This document shows, piece after piece, positions 1 through 7,571 of a stretch of 25,900 bases of DNA; position 1 is the first letter of the stretch, and every line of letters begins with the position of its first letter. The stretch lies in NCBI GenBank assembly GCA_964408185.1, contig CAYOYK010000035.1:1-25900 (forward strand). The letters run 5' to 3'. The translations under genes were made by a program, and so were the position numbers. The notes beneath the pieces were generated by a model. It made no database searches. It saw nothing but the letters and a program-made list of their open reading frames with translations, and was not told the origin of the DNA. This stretch comes from CAYOYK01 sp964408185 (GTDB lineage: Bacteria > Bacillota > Clostridia > Christensenellales > Aristaeellaceae).

Positions 1-158
1 CAAGGCGTTCCGCGCCGACCAAACCGAGTGGGCCGGGGACGAAGTCCCCTCTTACAAGGGCGCTTTAGCGCCCGCCGTTCCCTAGGGGGAAGCAAGCGCC
101 GAAGGCGCGGTGAAGGGGGACGAAGTCCCCCGTCACAAGGGCGCTTTAGCGCCCTTCG
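1..158. repeat. Hairpin-rich intergenic repeat, two copies of a ~80-bp module
   Basis: A module made of two short perfect hairpins occurs twice. GGGGACGAAGTCCCC (35-49) followed by GGGCGCTTTAGCGCCC (58-73) recurs as GGGGGACGAAGTCCCCC (115-131) followed by GGGCGCTTTAGCGCCC (139-154), an offset of about 80 bp. Between them is a third small hairpin, GCGCCGAAGGCGC (about 97-109). The array directly follows the stop codon of the minus-strand lacI gene, so the stems could stop or stabilise that transcript, but there is no T-tract as in an intrinsic terminator. The reading frame over it is low-complexity arginine/glycine-rich and I do not regard it as coding. The array may continue beyond the left window edge. 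Confidence 0.75.
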
Positions 159-1148
159 TTATGTGTCGCGCTCGACGAGGATCGGCTCGAAGCTGCGGGT
201 GGTGGTTTCCATCGGCGTTTTGTTGATGCGGCAAGCAAGCATGCGCATGGCGCACGCGCCCATCTCGTAGGCGGGCTGGCGCATGGTGGTCAAGCCCGGC
301 GCCATGCAGCCGGAGAGATACATATCGTCAAAGCCGACGAGCGAGAGGTCCTGCGGCACGCGCAAGCCGTGCTCATGAATGGCCTTGAGCGCCCCGAACG
401 CAATCAGGTCGTTGCCGCAGGCGATCGCCGTGAACGGCACGCGCTGATCCAGCAGGCTCTGCGTCCCCCGATAGCCGGAGTCCAGCGTATAGCGGCCGCA
501 CACGATCAGCGAGGGATCGACGGCAAGGCGATGCTCGCGCAGCGCCTCCTCATACCCGCGCAAACGCTCGTCCGCCTCGCCGGGCGCGGCCCCGCTGAGG
601 AAGGCGATCCTCGTGTGCCCGCGGCCGATCAGGTGCCGCACCGCCGTCAGCGAGCCGGCCCTGTCGTTGCCGTACACGCAGTATTGCATGCCCTGCTTGT
701 AGTTATCCACGCACAGGTAAGGCACGCGGTAGCGCTGCAGCAGACGCACGTTGTCGTCCACGTGCAGCGCGTCCCCGATGAGCAGCACTCCGCCCACGAT
801 GTATTCCGCCATCGTTCGGATTCCGCCGAGCGCCCGCGACGAGTCGGAATCCGTGTTGGCGATCATCGCCACATAGCCGGAGCGCATCGCCTCGTCGGAG
901 ATCCCCCGGCACATTTCCGCATAGTAGGGGTTGGCGATGTCCGGCACGATCAGCCCGATCAGCGTGTTTTTGCTGCGCGCGAGGTTGCGCGCCAGCAGAT
1001 TCGGGCGATAGTCCAGCTCGGCGGCCACATGGAGGATGCGCTTCCGTGTTTCCTCGCTCACCCTGCTGTAATCGCCGTTTAGCACTTTGGATACCGTAGC
1101 GATGGATACGCCTGTCTCCCAACTAATATCCTTGATTGTGACGGACAT
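159..1148 (-). CDS. LacI-family transcriptional regulator (first of two)
   Basis: 329-residue repressor of usual LacI/GalR length. The N-terminus (MSVTIKDISWETGVSIATVS) is the canonical helix-turn-helix, followed by the hinge helix with RPNLLARNLARS around residues 45-57. The rest is a periplasmic-binding-protein-like sugar-sensing domain, with family signatures IGLIVPDIANPYYAE near residue 65 and LSLVGFDDMYLSG near 275. The in-frame codons upstream to 1211 overlap the end of the glycosidase gene and lack a ribosome site, so I start at the ATG at 1148, preceded by an AAGAAAGAAG stretch. It lies 19 bp downstream of the stop of the co-directional glycosidase gene and is probably co-transcribed with it, which makes a feedback loop through the operator at 4550-4565 likely. 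The inducer is unknown. Confidence 0.93.
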   Translation of the reverse strand: MSVTIKDISWETGVSIATVSKVLNGDYSRVSEETRKRILHVAAELDYRPNLLARNLARSKNTLIGLIVPDIANPYYAEMCRGISDEAMRSGYVAMIANTDSDSSRALGGIRTMAEYIVGGVLLIGDALHVDDNVRLLQRYRVPYLCVDNYKQGMQYCVYGNDRAGSLTAVRHLIGRGHTRIAFLSGAAPGEADERLRGYEEALREHRLAVDPSLIVCGRYTLDSGYRGTQSLLDQRVPFTAIACGNDLIAFGALKAIHEHGLRVPQDLSLVGFDDMYLSGCMAPGLTTMRQPAYEMGACAMRMLACRINKTPMETTTRSFEPILVERDT

Positions 1149-1167
1149 AGCGAGGCTTCTTTCTTGT

Positions 1168-4100
1168 TTAGAAGGTATAGCGTGGATAAGGTACGATGCG
1201 GCAGGAAACAAGCCCGGAGGGCTTGCGCTCCGCCTCCAGCAGGTTGGCGACGGTGTTTACGACGCGGAGCGTCAGCTGGAAGCTGCGCTGAGAAACGGCT
1301 TGGGTCAAATCCACCGTGTAGGGCTCCCACATGCGGGTGGCAACGAGCTGTCCGTCCACATACGCCTCGTACAGGTCGTCGCCGACGTCCGCCTCAAGCA
1401 CCAGCTGCTGCCCCAAAAAGCCCTCCGGCAGCGTCACCGTGCGCTGATAATCCACCGTCGCCGCGAGGAAGGGATACCCCTGCGCGCACCAGTCGCCATA
1501 TTCCAGCGTGTCGCGCGGCGCGGCAATGTGCGCGCCCTGCGCGTCCTCCTCCACGGTAAAGCTGCCGATGAGCTTGAGCAGATCCAGAATGCCGGCGTTC
1601 TTGCCGCCTACGCGCATGCGCGCCACCAGCGTGTTCTGCCCCATGCGCGGGTTGCGCAGCGGCACGGTGGCGATCTCCGCGTCCAGATAGCTGCGCGTCG
1701 GCGCGTCGCAGATCGGCTCCCCGTTGAGGTACAGCTCATATCGGTCGCACTTGAAGCCGTCGATCATCAGGCGCAGATCGTCCGGCAGATAGCGGCAGTC
1801 AAAGCGCGCGGCGTATACGAGGTCCACGGGATACGTCCGCTCCGCGCGCTCCTCCGGGAGCTGCTGCTCCCAGCAGCCCATCCGAAACGGCATAAACCCG
1901 CTAAAATCAAAATCAGGCGCGGACAGCGCGGCCGGCGTATTCTCCGGCCGATCAAACGCGGCTTTCCACCTGTCCAGAACGAGCGCGTTGGGGCCGGAAA
2001 GCCGCATCTGCCAGCGGCCCTGCGGCACGTAGGGCGCAAGGTTCTTTTGCGCGGGCAGGCTCAGCGGGCGGTCGCCCGCGGCGGAGGAAAGCGTTGCCGT
2101 CGCCCGCTCCGTGACGCGGCCGTATCCCTCAAGGGGCGTCAGACCTGTGACGGTCAGGTTCGTCCGCGATACCCACGCGTCCTGCTTGGGCGCGGTGCGC
2201 ACCATCAGCGAGCCGACGCGCGGCAGCTCGCAGGCGAAGCACGTCCAGCCGTTCTCGTAATGATACGGCCGGAGCGGGCTGATATCGCCGGTCTCCAAAT
2301 TCCAGCTCTCCGGCGCCCATTCGCCGAAAATGCGCACCTCCGCGCGCAGCGGCTCATGGAGCGGATTGACGAGAAAGTAAAAGTCCTCGCCGTCCTTGAC
2401 GCGGTGCAGATAGAAAACCTCGTCGCTGTCGATCAGGATCTCGCTGTCCACACAGGCGCGCACGGTCCGCTCCAGCTCCGCGAGGCGATCCCCCGCACAG
2501 AAGCCATCGCCCTGCGCGTAAAACACGCGGCCGCGCGCCCGGACGGCAAACTCCGCCCTGCCGGCGTGGAACGCGTCCAGCGCCTCCTGCGGGCTTTGGC
2601 CGAAGAGCGCCTCCACGCGGGATTGGAAGCCGGCGGTATCGCCGTCCCCGCCCTCTATCGACGCAACGGGCAGCAGCCCGTCGGCAATCACGCTGCCGCC
2701 CGCCGCGACAAAGCGCTCCAGACGCTCCAGCGTTTTTTGCTTGATGTGGGTCAGGCCGGGAAGGATCAGGCACTCGTACCGCTCGCCGCGGAGGGTCAGC
2801 GCGCCGTCCTCCAGCCGACATTCCGCCATGACGTCCTCGTCGAGATAGTCAAAGTCGATATGCAGCCGCAGCAGGCGATCGGTCAGGTATTCAAATTCCC
2901 GCCGGATCAGCTCGCTCACGTCGTCGGGCGCCTGCGGGGTGTAATGGGCCCAAACGCTGTTGATGGGGTACAGAATGGCGACATGGGCCACATGGCGGCC
3001 GCCGGAGAGCACGTAGCCCATGCGCGAGACATAATCGTTAAAGCGCTTGTACTGCGGCCACCACGTGTGATGATAGAACATGGACGGCGGCCAATCCCGC
3101 TTGCGCTCGCCCTCGATGGAATAGTGGAAGCCGTGCGGGTTGAGCAGGTTGACGCCCAGCACGTACTCCCAGTCGGCGATCCATTTCATGCGCTCCATGG
3201 TACAATCCCAGTACACGCCGCCGAGGCTTTCGCAAAGCAGGCGAGGCGAGCCGTTTTGGTGCGCGGCGGAGGCGGCCAGCTTCAGCGCGATATGCTCGTC
3301 CGGCATCTCGCGGGTGCCGATGCGGGGATACAGGTGGTCCACGCCGGTCATGTGAAAGTGCTTCAGATGCGTAAACAGGTTGCCGCCCGTGCGCGCGTGC
3401 AGGCGCGGCCACTCCTCAAACAGCAAATGGCCCGTGAACACAAGCTCGCGCTCCTCGCACCAATCGCCGATCTTCTGAAAGAATGTCTTTTCGTACTGCT
3501 TTGTCAGGGCGCTCCAAAAATCGTAACGCACCTGCGCCGTATCGCCGCCAAAATCGTAAAACAGCTTGGGAAGCTGGCGCAGCAGGTCGTAGCCGCTGTG
3601 CTCCCGGAAGATGCGAAGCATCCTGCTTGACCACGGAATGATGAAGTTGTCCTTGGCGACCTCGAAGTAATGCATCGCGGGCTCGTCCGTGTAAAACCCG
3701 CGGATGCTGTCGGCGATTTTTCCGCCGTGCGCCTCCAGCTCCGTTTGATAGCGCTTGTGCGTCAGCTCCATAAACCTCTCCGTGGCGTCCTCGTTGAGCA
3801 CGTCGGCATACCAGTCGGCCCGGCGCTCTACAAAGTACATCTGCCGCCACGGCCCCTTTGGCGCCTCCCACGAGATCACCTTGTCAAAGGCGATGTTGGG
3901 CATCAGGTCTACGTACTCAAACCGCTTGTCCTCAAGGTTCCGCTCAAGGAACGCGCAGGCGTAAACCGGCTCCGAGCCCTCCAAATCGTTGTAGCGGCTG
4001 TCCGTGCCCTCCATAAATGTGAAGTACTGACCGGGAATCTTGCATTCCACCAGCTCCAAATACCGCTGCGTCAGGTTTTGATCGTGCGCCATCACCTGCT

Positions 4101-4422
4101 TGGCGGCGGTGCCGCTGGGCCAGTTGTACTCGTCGTACACCCAGATTTGCAGGCCGAGCTCCCGCGCCTTTTCCACGGCGAAGCGCAGGCGGTTAAACCA
4201 GCCGTCGGTAAGGTAGCCGGTGTTTTCCAGCGTGCCGAAGCGCGCGTGGAGATAAATGCCCGGAATCCCTTTGGCCTTATACTCCTTCAGCTGAAAGAGC
4301 ATCTCGTCGTAATCCATCCGTCCGTTTACAAACCAAAACGGCATAATACCAAACTCCGGAATGGTCCTGCGAAAATCCTCTCGTGTCAGAGGGGCGCTGT
4401 CCGTTATGATGTTGGGCCGCAT
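1168..4422 (-). CDS. Large cytoplasmic glycoside hydrolase, GH106/GH2-like
   Basis: 1084-residue enzyme. The N-terminal part (about 1-480) looks like the TIM-barrel of GH106-type alpha-L-rhamnosidase-like proteins: PFWFVNGRMDYDEM, GIPGIYLHARFG, then WVYDEYNWPSG, FYTDEP (Glu near residue 247) and LLCESLGG (Glu near 398), the last two being candidate catalytic positions. A middle part (about 480-640) is an alpha/beta domain, and the C-terminal 250 residues contain beta-sandwich, galactose-binding-like segments (LYLNGEPICDAPTR, ADVGDDLYEAYVDGQLV). There is no signal peptide, so it should act on imported oligosaccharide. Start: an ATG at 4443 is in frame, but AAGGAG lies 7 bp before the ATG at 4422 and overlaps the earlier start, so 4422 is preferred. 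It is first in an operon with the lacI at 159-1148, under the operator/promoter at 4550-4602. The exact substrate (rhamnoside or another glycoside) cannot be told. Confidence 0.8.
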   Translation of the reverse strand: MRPNIITDSAPLTREDFRRTIPEFGIMPFWFVNGRMDYDEMLFQLKEYKAKGIPGIYLHARFGTLENTGYLTDGWFNRLRFAVEKARELGLQIWVYDEYNWPSGTAAKQVMAHDQNLTQRYLELVECKIPGQYFTFMEGTDSRYNDLEGSEPVYACAFLERNLEDKRFEYVDLMPNIAFDKVISWEAPKGPWRQMYFVERRADWYADVLNEDATERFMELTHKRYQTELEAHGGKIADSIRGFYTDEPAMHYFEVAKDNFIIPWSSRMLRIFREHSGYDLLRQLPKLFYDFGGDTAQVRYDFWSALTKQYEKTFFQKIGDWCEERELVFTGHLLFEEWPRLHARTGGNLFTHLKHFHMTGVDHLYPRIGTREMPDEHIALKLAASAAHQNGSPRLLCESLGGVYWDCTMERMKWIADWEYVLGVNLLNPHGFHYSIEGERKRDWPPSMFYHHTWWPQYKRFNDYVSRMGYVLSGGRHVAHVAILYPINSVWAHYTPQAPDDVSELIRREFEYLTDRLLRLHIDFDYLDEDVMAECRLEDGALTLRGERYECLILPGLTHIKQKTLERLERFVAAGGSVIADGLLPVASIEGGDGDTAGFQSRVEALFGQSPQEALDAFHAGRAEFAVRARGRVFYAQGDGFCAGDRLAELERTVRACVDSEILIDSDEVFYLHRVKDGEDFYFLVNPLHEPLRAEVRIFGEWAPESWNLETGDISPLRPYHYENGWTCFACELPRVGSLMVRTAPKQDAWVSRTNLTVTGLTPLEGYGRVTERATATLSSAAGDRPLSLPAQKNLAPYVPQGRWQMRLSGPNALVLDRWKAAFDRPENTPAALSAPDFDFSGFMPFRMGCWEQQLPEERAERTYPVDLVYAARFDCRYLPDDLRLMIDGFKCDRYELYLNGEPICDAPTRSYLDAEIATVPLRNPRMGQNTLVARMRVGGKNAGILDLLKLIGSFTVEEDAQGAHIAAPRDTLEYGDWCAQGYPFLAATVDYQRTVTLPEGFLGQQLVLEADVGDDLYEAYVDGQLVATRMWEPYTVDLTQAVSQRSFQLTLRVVNTVANLLEAERKPSGLVSCRIVPYPRYTF

Positions 4423-4549
4423 AGCTGCTCTCCTTTTTTCCATGAAAAAATCCGGTGGGGGCTGTCTGGCTGTCGTGCCGGGGCGCGCGGGAGGGAAAAC
4501 GATTCACCAAGCTTCGCCCGTAATCCCGCCACGATATTCCGTCCAATAA

Positions 4550-4565
4550 GGATAAACGCTTAACC
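4550..4565 (-). promoter_or_regulatory. LacI-type operator in front of the GH106-like gene
   Basis: GGATAAACGCTTAACC contains the LacI-family core TAAACGCTTA (4553-4562) with a central CG. It begins 8 bp downstream of the -10 box of the minus-strand promoter and so overlaps the expected transcription start, the classic place for repression. It matches the cores at 5898, 13936 and 18376 with one or no change. Confidence 0.75.
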
Positions 4566-4573
4566 TAAATCGG

Positions 4574-4602
4574 ATTGTACTCCATCCCATTTTGCTTGTC
4601 AA
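4574..4602 (-). promoter_or_regulatory. Sigma-A promoter for the GH106-like gene and lacI operon
   Basis: Read on the minus strand: TTGACA (4602-4597), a 17-bp spacer, then TACAAT (4579-4574). The -35 is a perfect consensus and the -10 differs at one base. The promoter drives the genes at 4422-159, with the operator immediately downstream. Confidence 0.85.
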
Positions 4603-4707
4603 CAGGCGCGGGAACCCGCGCGCAAGGCGGAAAGCCCGCCCGCGTCGGCCTTTGCGGTTTGCCGACGAAAAATTGCGAAATACTTTCAAGAAAATCGCGT
4701 TTTCCTC

Positions 4708-4737
4708 TTGACAAACAGGGGGCAAATTCGTTACCTT
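4708..4737 (+). promoter_or_regulatory. Probable promoter of the second lacI gene
   Basis: A consensus -35 TTGACA at 4708-4713 is followed at 18 bp by only a weak -10 (TACCTT, 4732-4737). The promoter faces away from the one at 4574-4602, giving a divergent control region. The assignment rests mainly on the -35 box and on its position before a strong ribosome site. Confidence 0.45.
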
Positions 4738-4746
4738 ATAGGCGGA

Positions 4747-4758
4747 GGTATCGTTTAC
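4747..4758 (+). promoter_or_regulatory. Possible degenerate LacI operator (autoregulatory) before lacI-2
   Basis: GGTATCGTTTAC matches the perfect palindrome GTAAACGTTTAC at 9 of 12 positions: the right half is perfect and the left half degenerate. It sits about 10 bp downstream of the presumed -10, like the operators of the other units, which would fit weak autoregulation. It could also be chance. Confidence 0.4.
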
Positions 4759-4797
4759 GCAAATACCCCCGACGGCGATGCGAGGAGGAGCACATTT

Positions 4798-5805
4798 TTG
4801 GACAAAAAAAAGGGAATCTCGATGAACGATATCTCCCGCATGGCAGGCGTTTCCGTGGCGACCGTTTCCCGCATCGCCAACCAGAACGGGCGGTACTCGC
4901 AGGAGACAGAGCGCAAGGTGCGCGAGATCATCGAGAAGTATCATTACACGCCCAACATGGCCGCAAAGGGGCTGCGCACACGGCGCGCCAACTTTATCGG
5001 CGTAATCGTGCCGGATATCACCAATGATTTTTTCGCGCAAATTGTGCAGCAGGTGCAGGAAGGGCTGCGCGCGTGCGGATACATGGCCTTTGTGTGCAAT
5101 ACGGGCGAGGACGACGATGTGGAGCGGCAGTACATGTCCATGCTGGGCGCGGTGAATCTGGCCGGACTCATCTTTATTTCCGGCCACACGCGCGCGGTGG
5201 ACAAGCCGCTGAGCGAGCTGCCCGCGGTATACATCGACCGGACGCCCGAAAACATTGCCTCCGAGAACAGCCTAGTCATCGAATCCGACAACTACGGCGG
5301 AGCCCGCATGGCCGTGCAGGAGTTGTACGAGAAGGGCTGCAGGCATATTGCCTGCATGCACTCCGCAAGGGTGATCTCCACGCACAGCTTCCGTTACAGC
5401 GGCTATTGCGATCAGCTTGCGCTGTACGGCCTGCAGGCGGAGGAGGCCCTGCGCCTTCGCGTCGGCGAGGTAAGCTACAACGCGGGTCTGGAAAAAACGA
5501 CCGAGCTCATCCAAAGCGGAACGCCGTTTGACGGGCTGTTTTGCACCACGGATTGGCTGGCGCTGGGCGCGCTTACCGCGCTGGAACGCCACGGGCTGCG
5601 CGTGCCGCAGGATGTGCGCGTGGTGGGCTTTGACGATATCACCGTAGCAAGCCTTACCGCAAAGCCCCTCACGACGATCCATCAGCAGACGGACGTGCTG
5701 GGGCGCACGGCCGCCGAGGAGATCCTGCGGCTGATCGACGGCGCGCCCGTAAAGGTGCAGCGCATCCAAGCGGGCGTAAGGCTGATCCGGCGGCAGACCA
5801 CCTGA
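4798..5805 (+). CDS. LacI-family transcriptional regulator (second), next to the als-like operon
   Basis: 335-residue regulator. Start: TTG at 4798, 7 bp after GAGGAGGAG (4782-4790), giving MDKKKGISMNDISRMAGVSVATVSRIAN, a normal LacI helix-turn-helix start. Longer in-frame versions would begin inside the -35 box at 4708. The hinge is YTPNMAAKGLRTRRAN and the effector domain carries IGVIVPDITNDFFAQ and VRVVGFDDITVAS, as expected. The helix-turn-helix tail is atypical (IANQNGRYSQET instead of the usual VLNGS..VSEET), so its DNA preference may differ from that of the other LacI at 159-1148. It lies 132 bp before the epimerase-kinase-isomerase operon and divergent from the GH106-like gene, and is probably the local repressor of the als-like operon. 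A terminator hairpin follows it. Confidence 0.93.
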   Translation: MDKKKGISMNDISRMAGVSVATVSRIANQNGRYSQETERKVREIIEKYHYTPNMAAKGLRTRRANFIGVIVPDITNDFFAQIVQQVQEGLRACGYMAFVCNTGEDDDVERQYMSMLGAVNLAGLIFISGHTRAVDKPLSELPAVYIDRTPENIASENSLVIESDNYGGARMAVQELYEKGCRHIACMHSARVISTHSFRYSGYCDQLALYGLQAEEALRLRVGEVSYNAGLEKTTELIQSGTPFDGLFCTTDWLALGALTALERHGLRVPQDVRVVGFDDITVASLTAKPLTTIHQQTDVLGRTAAEEILRLIDGAPVKVQRIQAGVRLIRRQTT

Positions 5806-5858
5806 GCCGACGCCGCCGGCGCGGCGGATACCGCGCTGCTTTTGCTTACAAGCCGCCA

Positions 5859-5885
5859 GACGATTCTCAGCGAATCGTCATTTTT
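5859..5885 (+). terminator. Hairpin plus T-run after lacI-2
   Basis: Perfect 8-bp stem GACGATTC/GAATCGTC with a 5-nt TCAGC loop (5859-5879), followed by A and five T. It is suited to end lacI-2 transcription before the next operon. It sits where the -10 region of the next operon's promoter would be expected, so a regulatory role is possible. Confidence 0.55.
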
Positions 5886-5896
5886 CCCAAGCAACG

Positions 5897-5908
5897 GTAA
5901 ACGTTTAC
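5897..5908 (+). promoter_or_regulatory. Perfect LacI-type operator before the als-like operon
   Basis: GTAAACGTTTAC is a perfect 12-bp palindrome with the LacI-family central CG, 30 bp before the epimerase start codon. The same 12-mer occurs at 18375-18386. I found no convincing sigma-A promoter with a 16-18-bp spacer directly before it. Confidence 0.8.
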
Positions 5909-5937
5909 TCATTCTGTGCGATATCGCGGGGGGATGG

Positions 5938-6615
5938 ATGCTTATGCCTTTTCTGCTGTCGGACTCGCTTATGTGCATGGACCCGCTCCATATGGGGGAT
6001 CAGCTCGGCGTGCTGGAGAGCGTAGTGGATTGGCACCACGCGGACGTGATGGACGGCCACTTTTGCCCCAACCTCACGCTCTCGCCGGATACGGTGCGCG
6101 CCGTTTGCCGCGCAAGCCGCGTGCCGGTGGAGGCGCACCTGATGACGGAGCGTCCGGGGGACTGGATCGACGTGTTTGCCAATGCGGGCGCGCGAATGAT
6201 CTCCCTCCATGCCGAGACCATCAGCGCGTCGGCGTTCCGGCTGATACGGCATATCCGCGAGCTTGGCTGTCAGGTGGGCGTCGTGCTCAACCCGTCTACC
6301 TCGCTGGAAGCGGCGCGTTACTATCTGGAGGAGATCGACCGCCTTACGCTGATGGCGGTGGATGTTGGCTACGCGGGCCAGCCGATGGTTCCGCAGGTGA
6401 TCGGGAAGATCCGCGAGGCGGCGGAAGCGCGGGCCGCGCGCGGGCTGCGGTACGAGATTCAGGTGGACGGCTGCTGCAACCGCGCGTCGTATCGCCTTTA
6501 CCGGGACGCCGGGGCGGACGCGTTGGTGATGGGCTCCGGGCTGTTTGGGCTGGACGCGGATCTGCACAAGGCTGTGGAGCTGATGCGCGAGCAGCAGCGG
6601 GAAGCGTTGGCCTGA
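5938..6615 (+). CDS. alsE: D-allulose-6-phosphate 3-epimerase-like protein (ribulose-phosphate 3-epimerase family)
   Basis: 225-residue TIM-barrel epimerase that would interconvert D-allulose-6-phosphate and D-fructose-6-phosphate. It resembles E. coli AlsE more than Rpe: SLMCMD near the N-terminus, HHADVMDGHFCPNLTLSP (33-50), HLMTERPGDW (67-76), NPSTSLEAARYYLEEID (118-134), YEIQVDGCCN (172-181). The expected metal and catalytic residues are present (His34, Asp36, His67, Asp177). The loop usually DPGFAG reads DVGYAG, so the proline is lost. Start: ATG at 5938, 5 bp after a run of six G; the ATG at 5944 is also possible. First gene of a seven-gene operon and followed by an alsK-like kinase and rpiB, which supports the allose/allulose reading over the pentose pathway. 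Confidence 0.85.
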   Translation: MLMPFLLSDSLMCMDPLHMGDQLGVLESVVDWHHADVMDGHFCPNLTLSPDTVRAVCRASRVPVEAHLMTERPGDWIDVFANAGARMISLHAETISASAFRLIRHIRELGCQVGVVLNPSTSLEAARYYLEEIDRLTLMAVDVGYAGQPMVPQVIGKIREAAEARAARGLRYEIQVDGCCNRASYRLYRDAGADALVMGSGLFGLDADLHKAVELMREQQREALA

Positions 6616-6650
6616 CGGGAGTCACAATACGGCGGATGAGGTAATGGAAC

Positions 6651-7571
6651 GTGAGTAAGCAATGGGTGCTAGGGGTGGATATCGGCGGCACAAACATACG
6701 CGCCGGGCTGGTCGCGCCGGATTATGCGCTTTGTGACTTTGAAATGTCGTCCAGCGCGCGCCTGTTTGAGGACGGCCAGATTGGCAGGCTGTCCGCGTTT
6801 GTGCGCGGGTTTTGCAAGCGGCGCTTGGGCGACGAGCTGCCCGCGGCGGTGGCTATCGGCTTCCCGTCCACGGTCAACAGGGCCCGAACCAAGCTCCTCT
6901 CCACGCCGAACCTTCCGGGTTTTGACAATCTGGAAATCGTCGGCCCGCTGGAAAGGGAGCTGTCCGTGCCGGTTTTTATCGACCGGGACGTGAACATGCT
7001 GATGCTCAACGATATCCACGAGCAGGCGCTGGAGGGGGCCGAGACCGTGGTGGGCTGCTATTTTGGCACGGGCCTTGGCAACGCGATCTATTGGCACGGC
7101 GAGATCATGAACGGCAAAAACGGCGTGGCCGGAGAGCTGGGCCATATGCCCGTTCTTGGCTGCGAGCGCGTTTGCGGCTGCGGGAATATCGGCTGCATGG
7201 AAACGCTCGCCTCCGGGCGCTATCTGGAGGAGCTGTGCGACCGCCGCTTCCCCGGCGAGCCCATCGGCGAGGTGTTCTCGCGGCACGGAGATACGCCCGC
7301 GCTGTGCGACTTTGTGGAGTACCTGAGCCTGCCGGTCGCCAGCGAGATCAACCTGCTCGACCCGGACACCGTGGTGCTGGGCGGCGGCGTGCTGCAAATG
7401 CGCGATTTTCCCATGAGCCGCCTGCTTGAGTACATCGGGCGGCACACGCGCAAGCCGCTGCCCTTTGACAGCTTGGACATCAGGCTCTCCTCGCAGAAGC
7501 AGGAAAGCGGAGTGATCGGCGCGGGCATGTGTGCCTACCGCCGCATGCAGAAAGGAAGAGACAGGCAATGA
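6651..7571 (+). CDS. alsK: ROK-family sugar kinase, D-allose kinase-like
   Basis: 306-residue ROK kinase that would phosphorylate a hexose, probably D-allose, at C6 in the cytoplasm. Visible motifs: phosphate-binding GVDIGGTNIR (8-17); STPNLPGF; DRDVNML with the catalytic Asp; GTGLGNAIYWHGEI; and the ROK zinc site GELGHMP followed by CGCGNIGCMETLASG. The stretch INLLDPDTVVLGGGVLQM and the end KPLPFDSLDIRLSS are AlsK-like. Start: GTG at 6651, 9 bp after GAGG. The stop overlaps the rpiB start as ATGA, so the two are translationally coupled. Glucokinase or N-acyl-hexosamine kinase is possible on family grounds alone; flanking alsE and rpiB homologues favour allose. Confidence 0.82.
   Translation: MSKQWVLGVDIGGTNIRAGLVAPDYALCDFEMSSSARLFEDGQIGRLSAFVRGFCKRRLGDELPAAVAIGFPSTVNRARTKLLSTPNLPGFDNLEIVGPLERELSVPVFIDRDVNMLMLNDIHEQALEGAETVVGCYFGTGLGNAIYWHGEIMNGKNGVAGELGHMPVLGCERVCGCGNIGCMETLASGRYLEELCDRRFPGEPIGEVFSRHGDTPALCDFVEYLSLPVASEINLLDPDTVVLGGGVLQMRDFPMSRLLEYIGRHTRKPLPFDSLDIRLSSQKQESGVIGAGMCAYRRMQKGRDRQ

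Noticed and set aside
1060..1080. TAATCGCCGTTTAG resembling a LacI operator
   Set aside because: It is inside the lacI-1 helix-turn-helix coding region and the two half sites have the wrong spacing.
1087..3630. 847-residue plus-strand reading frame over the GH106-like gene
   Set aside because: It is an antisense shadow caused by GC-rich codon use. The composition is Arg/Ala/His-rich without domain motifs, while the minus strand encodes a recognisable glycosidase over the same bases.
4708..4797. 30-residue N-terminal extension of lacI-2 from a TTG at 4708
   Set aside because: That TTG is the -35 box of the probable promoter. The strong ribosome site at 4782-4790 and the normal helix-turn-helix start favour 4798.
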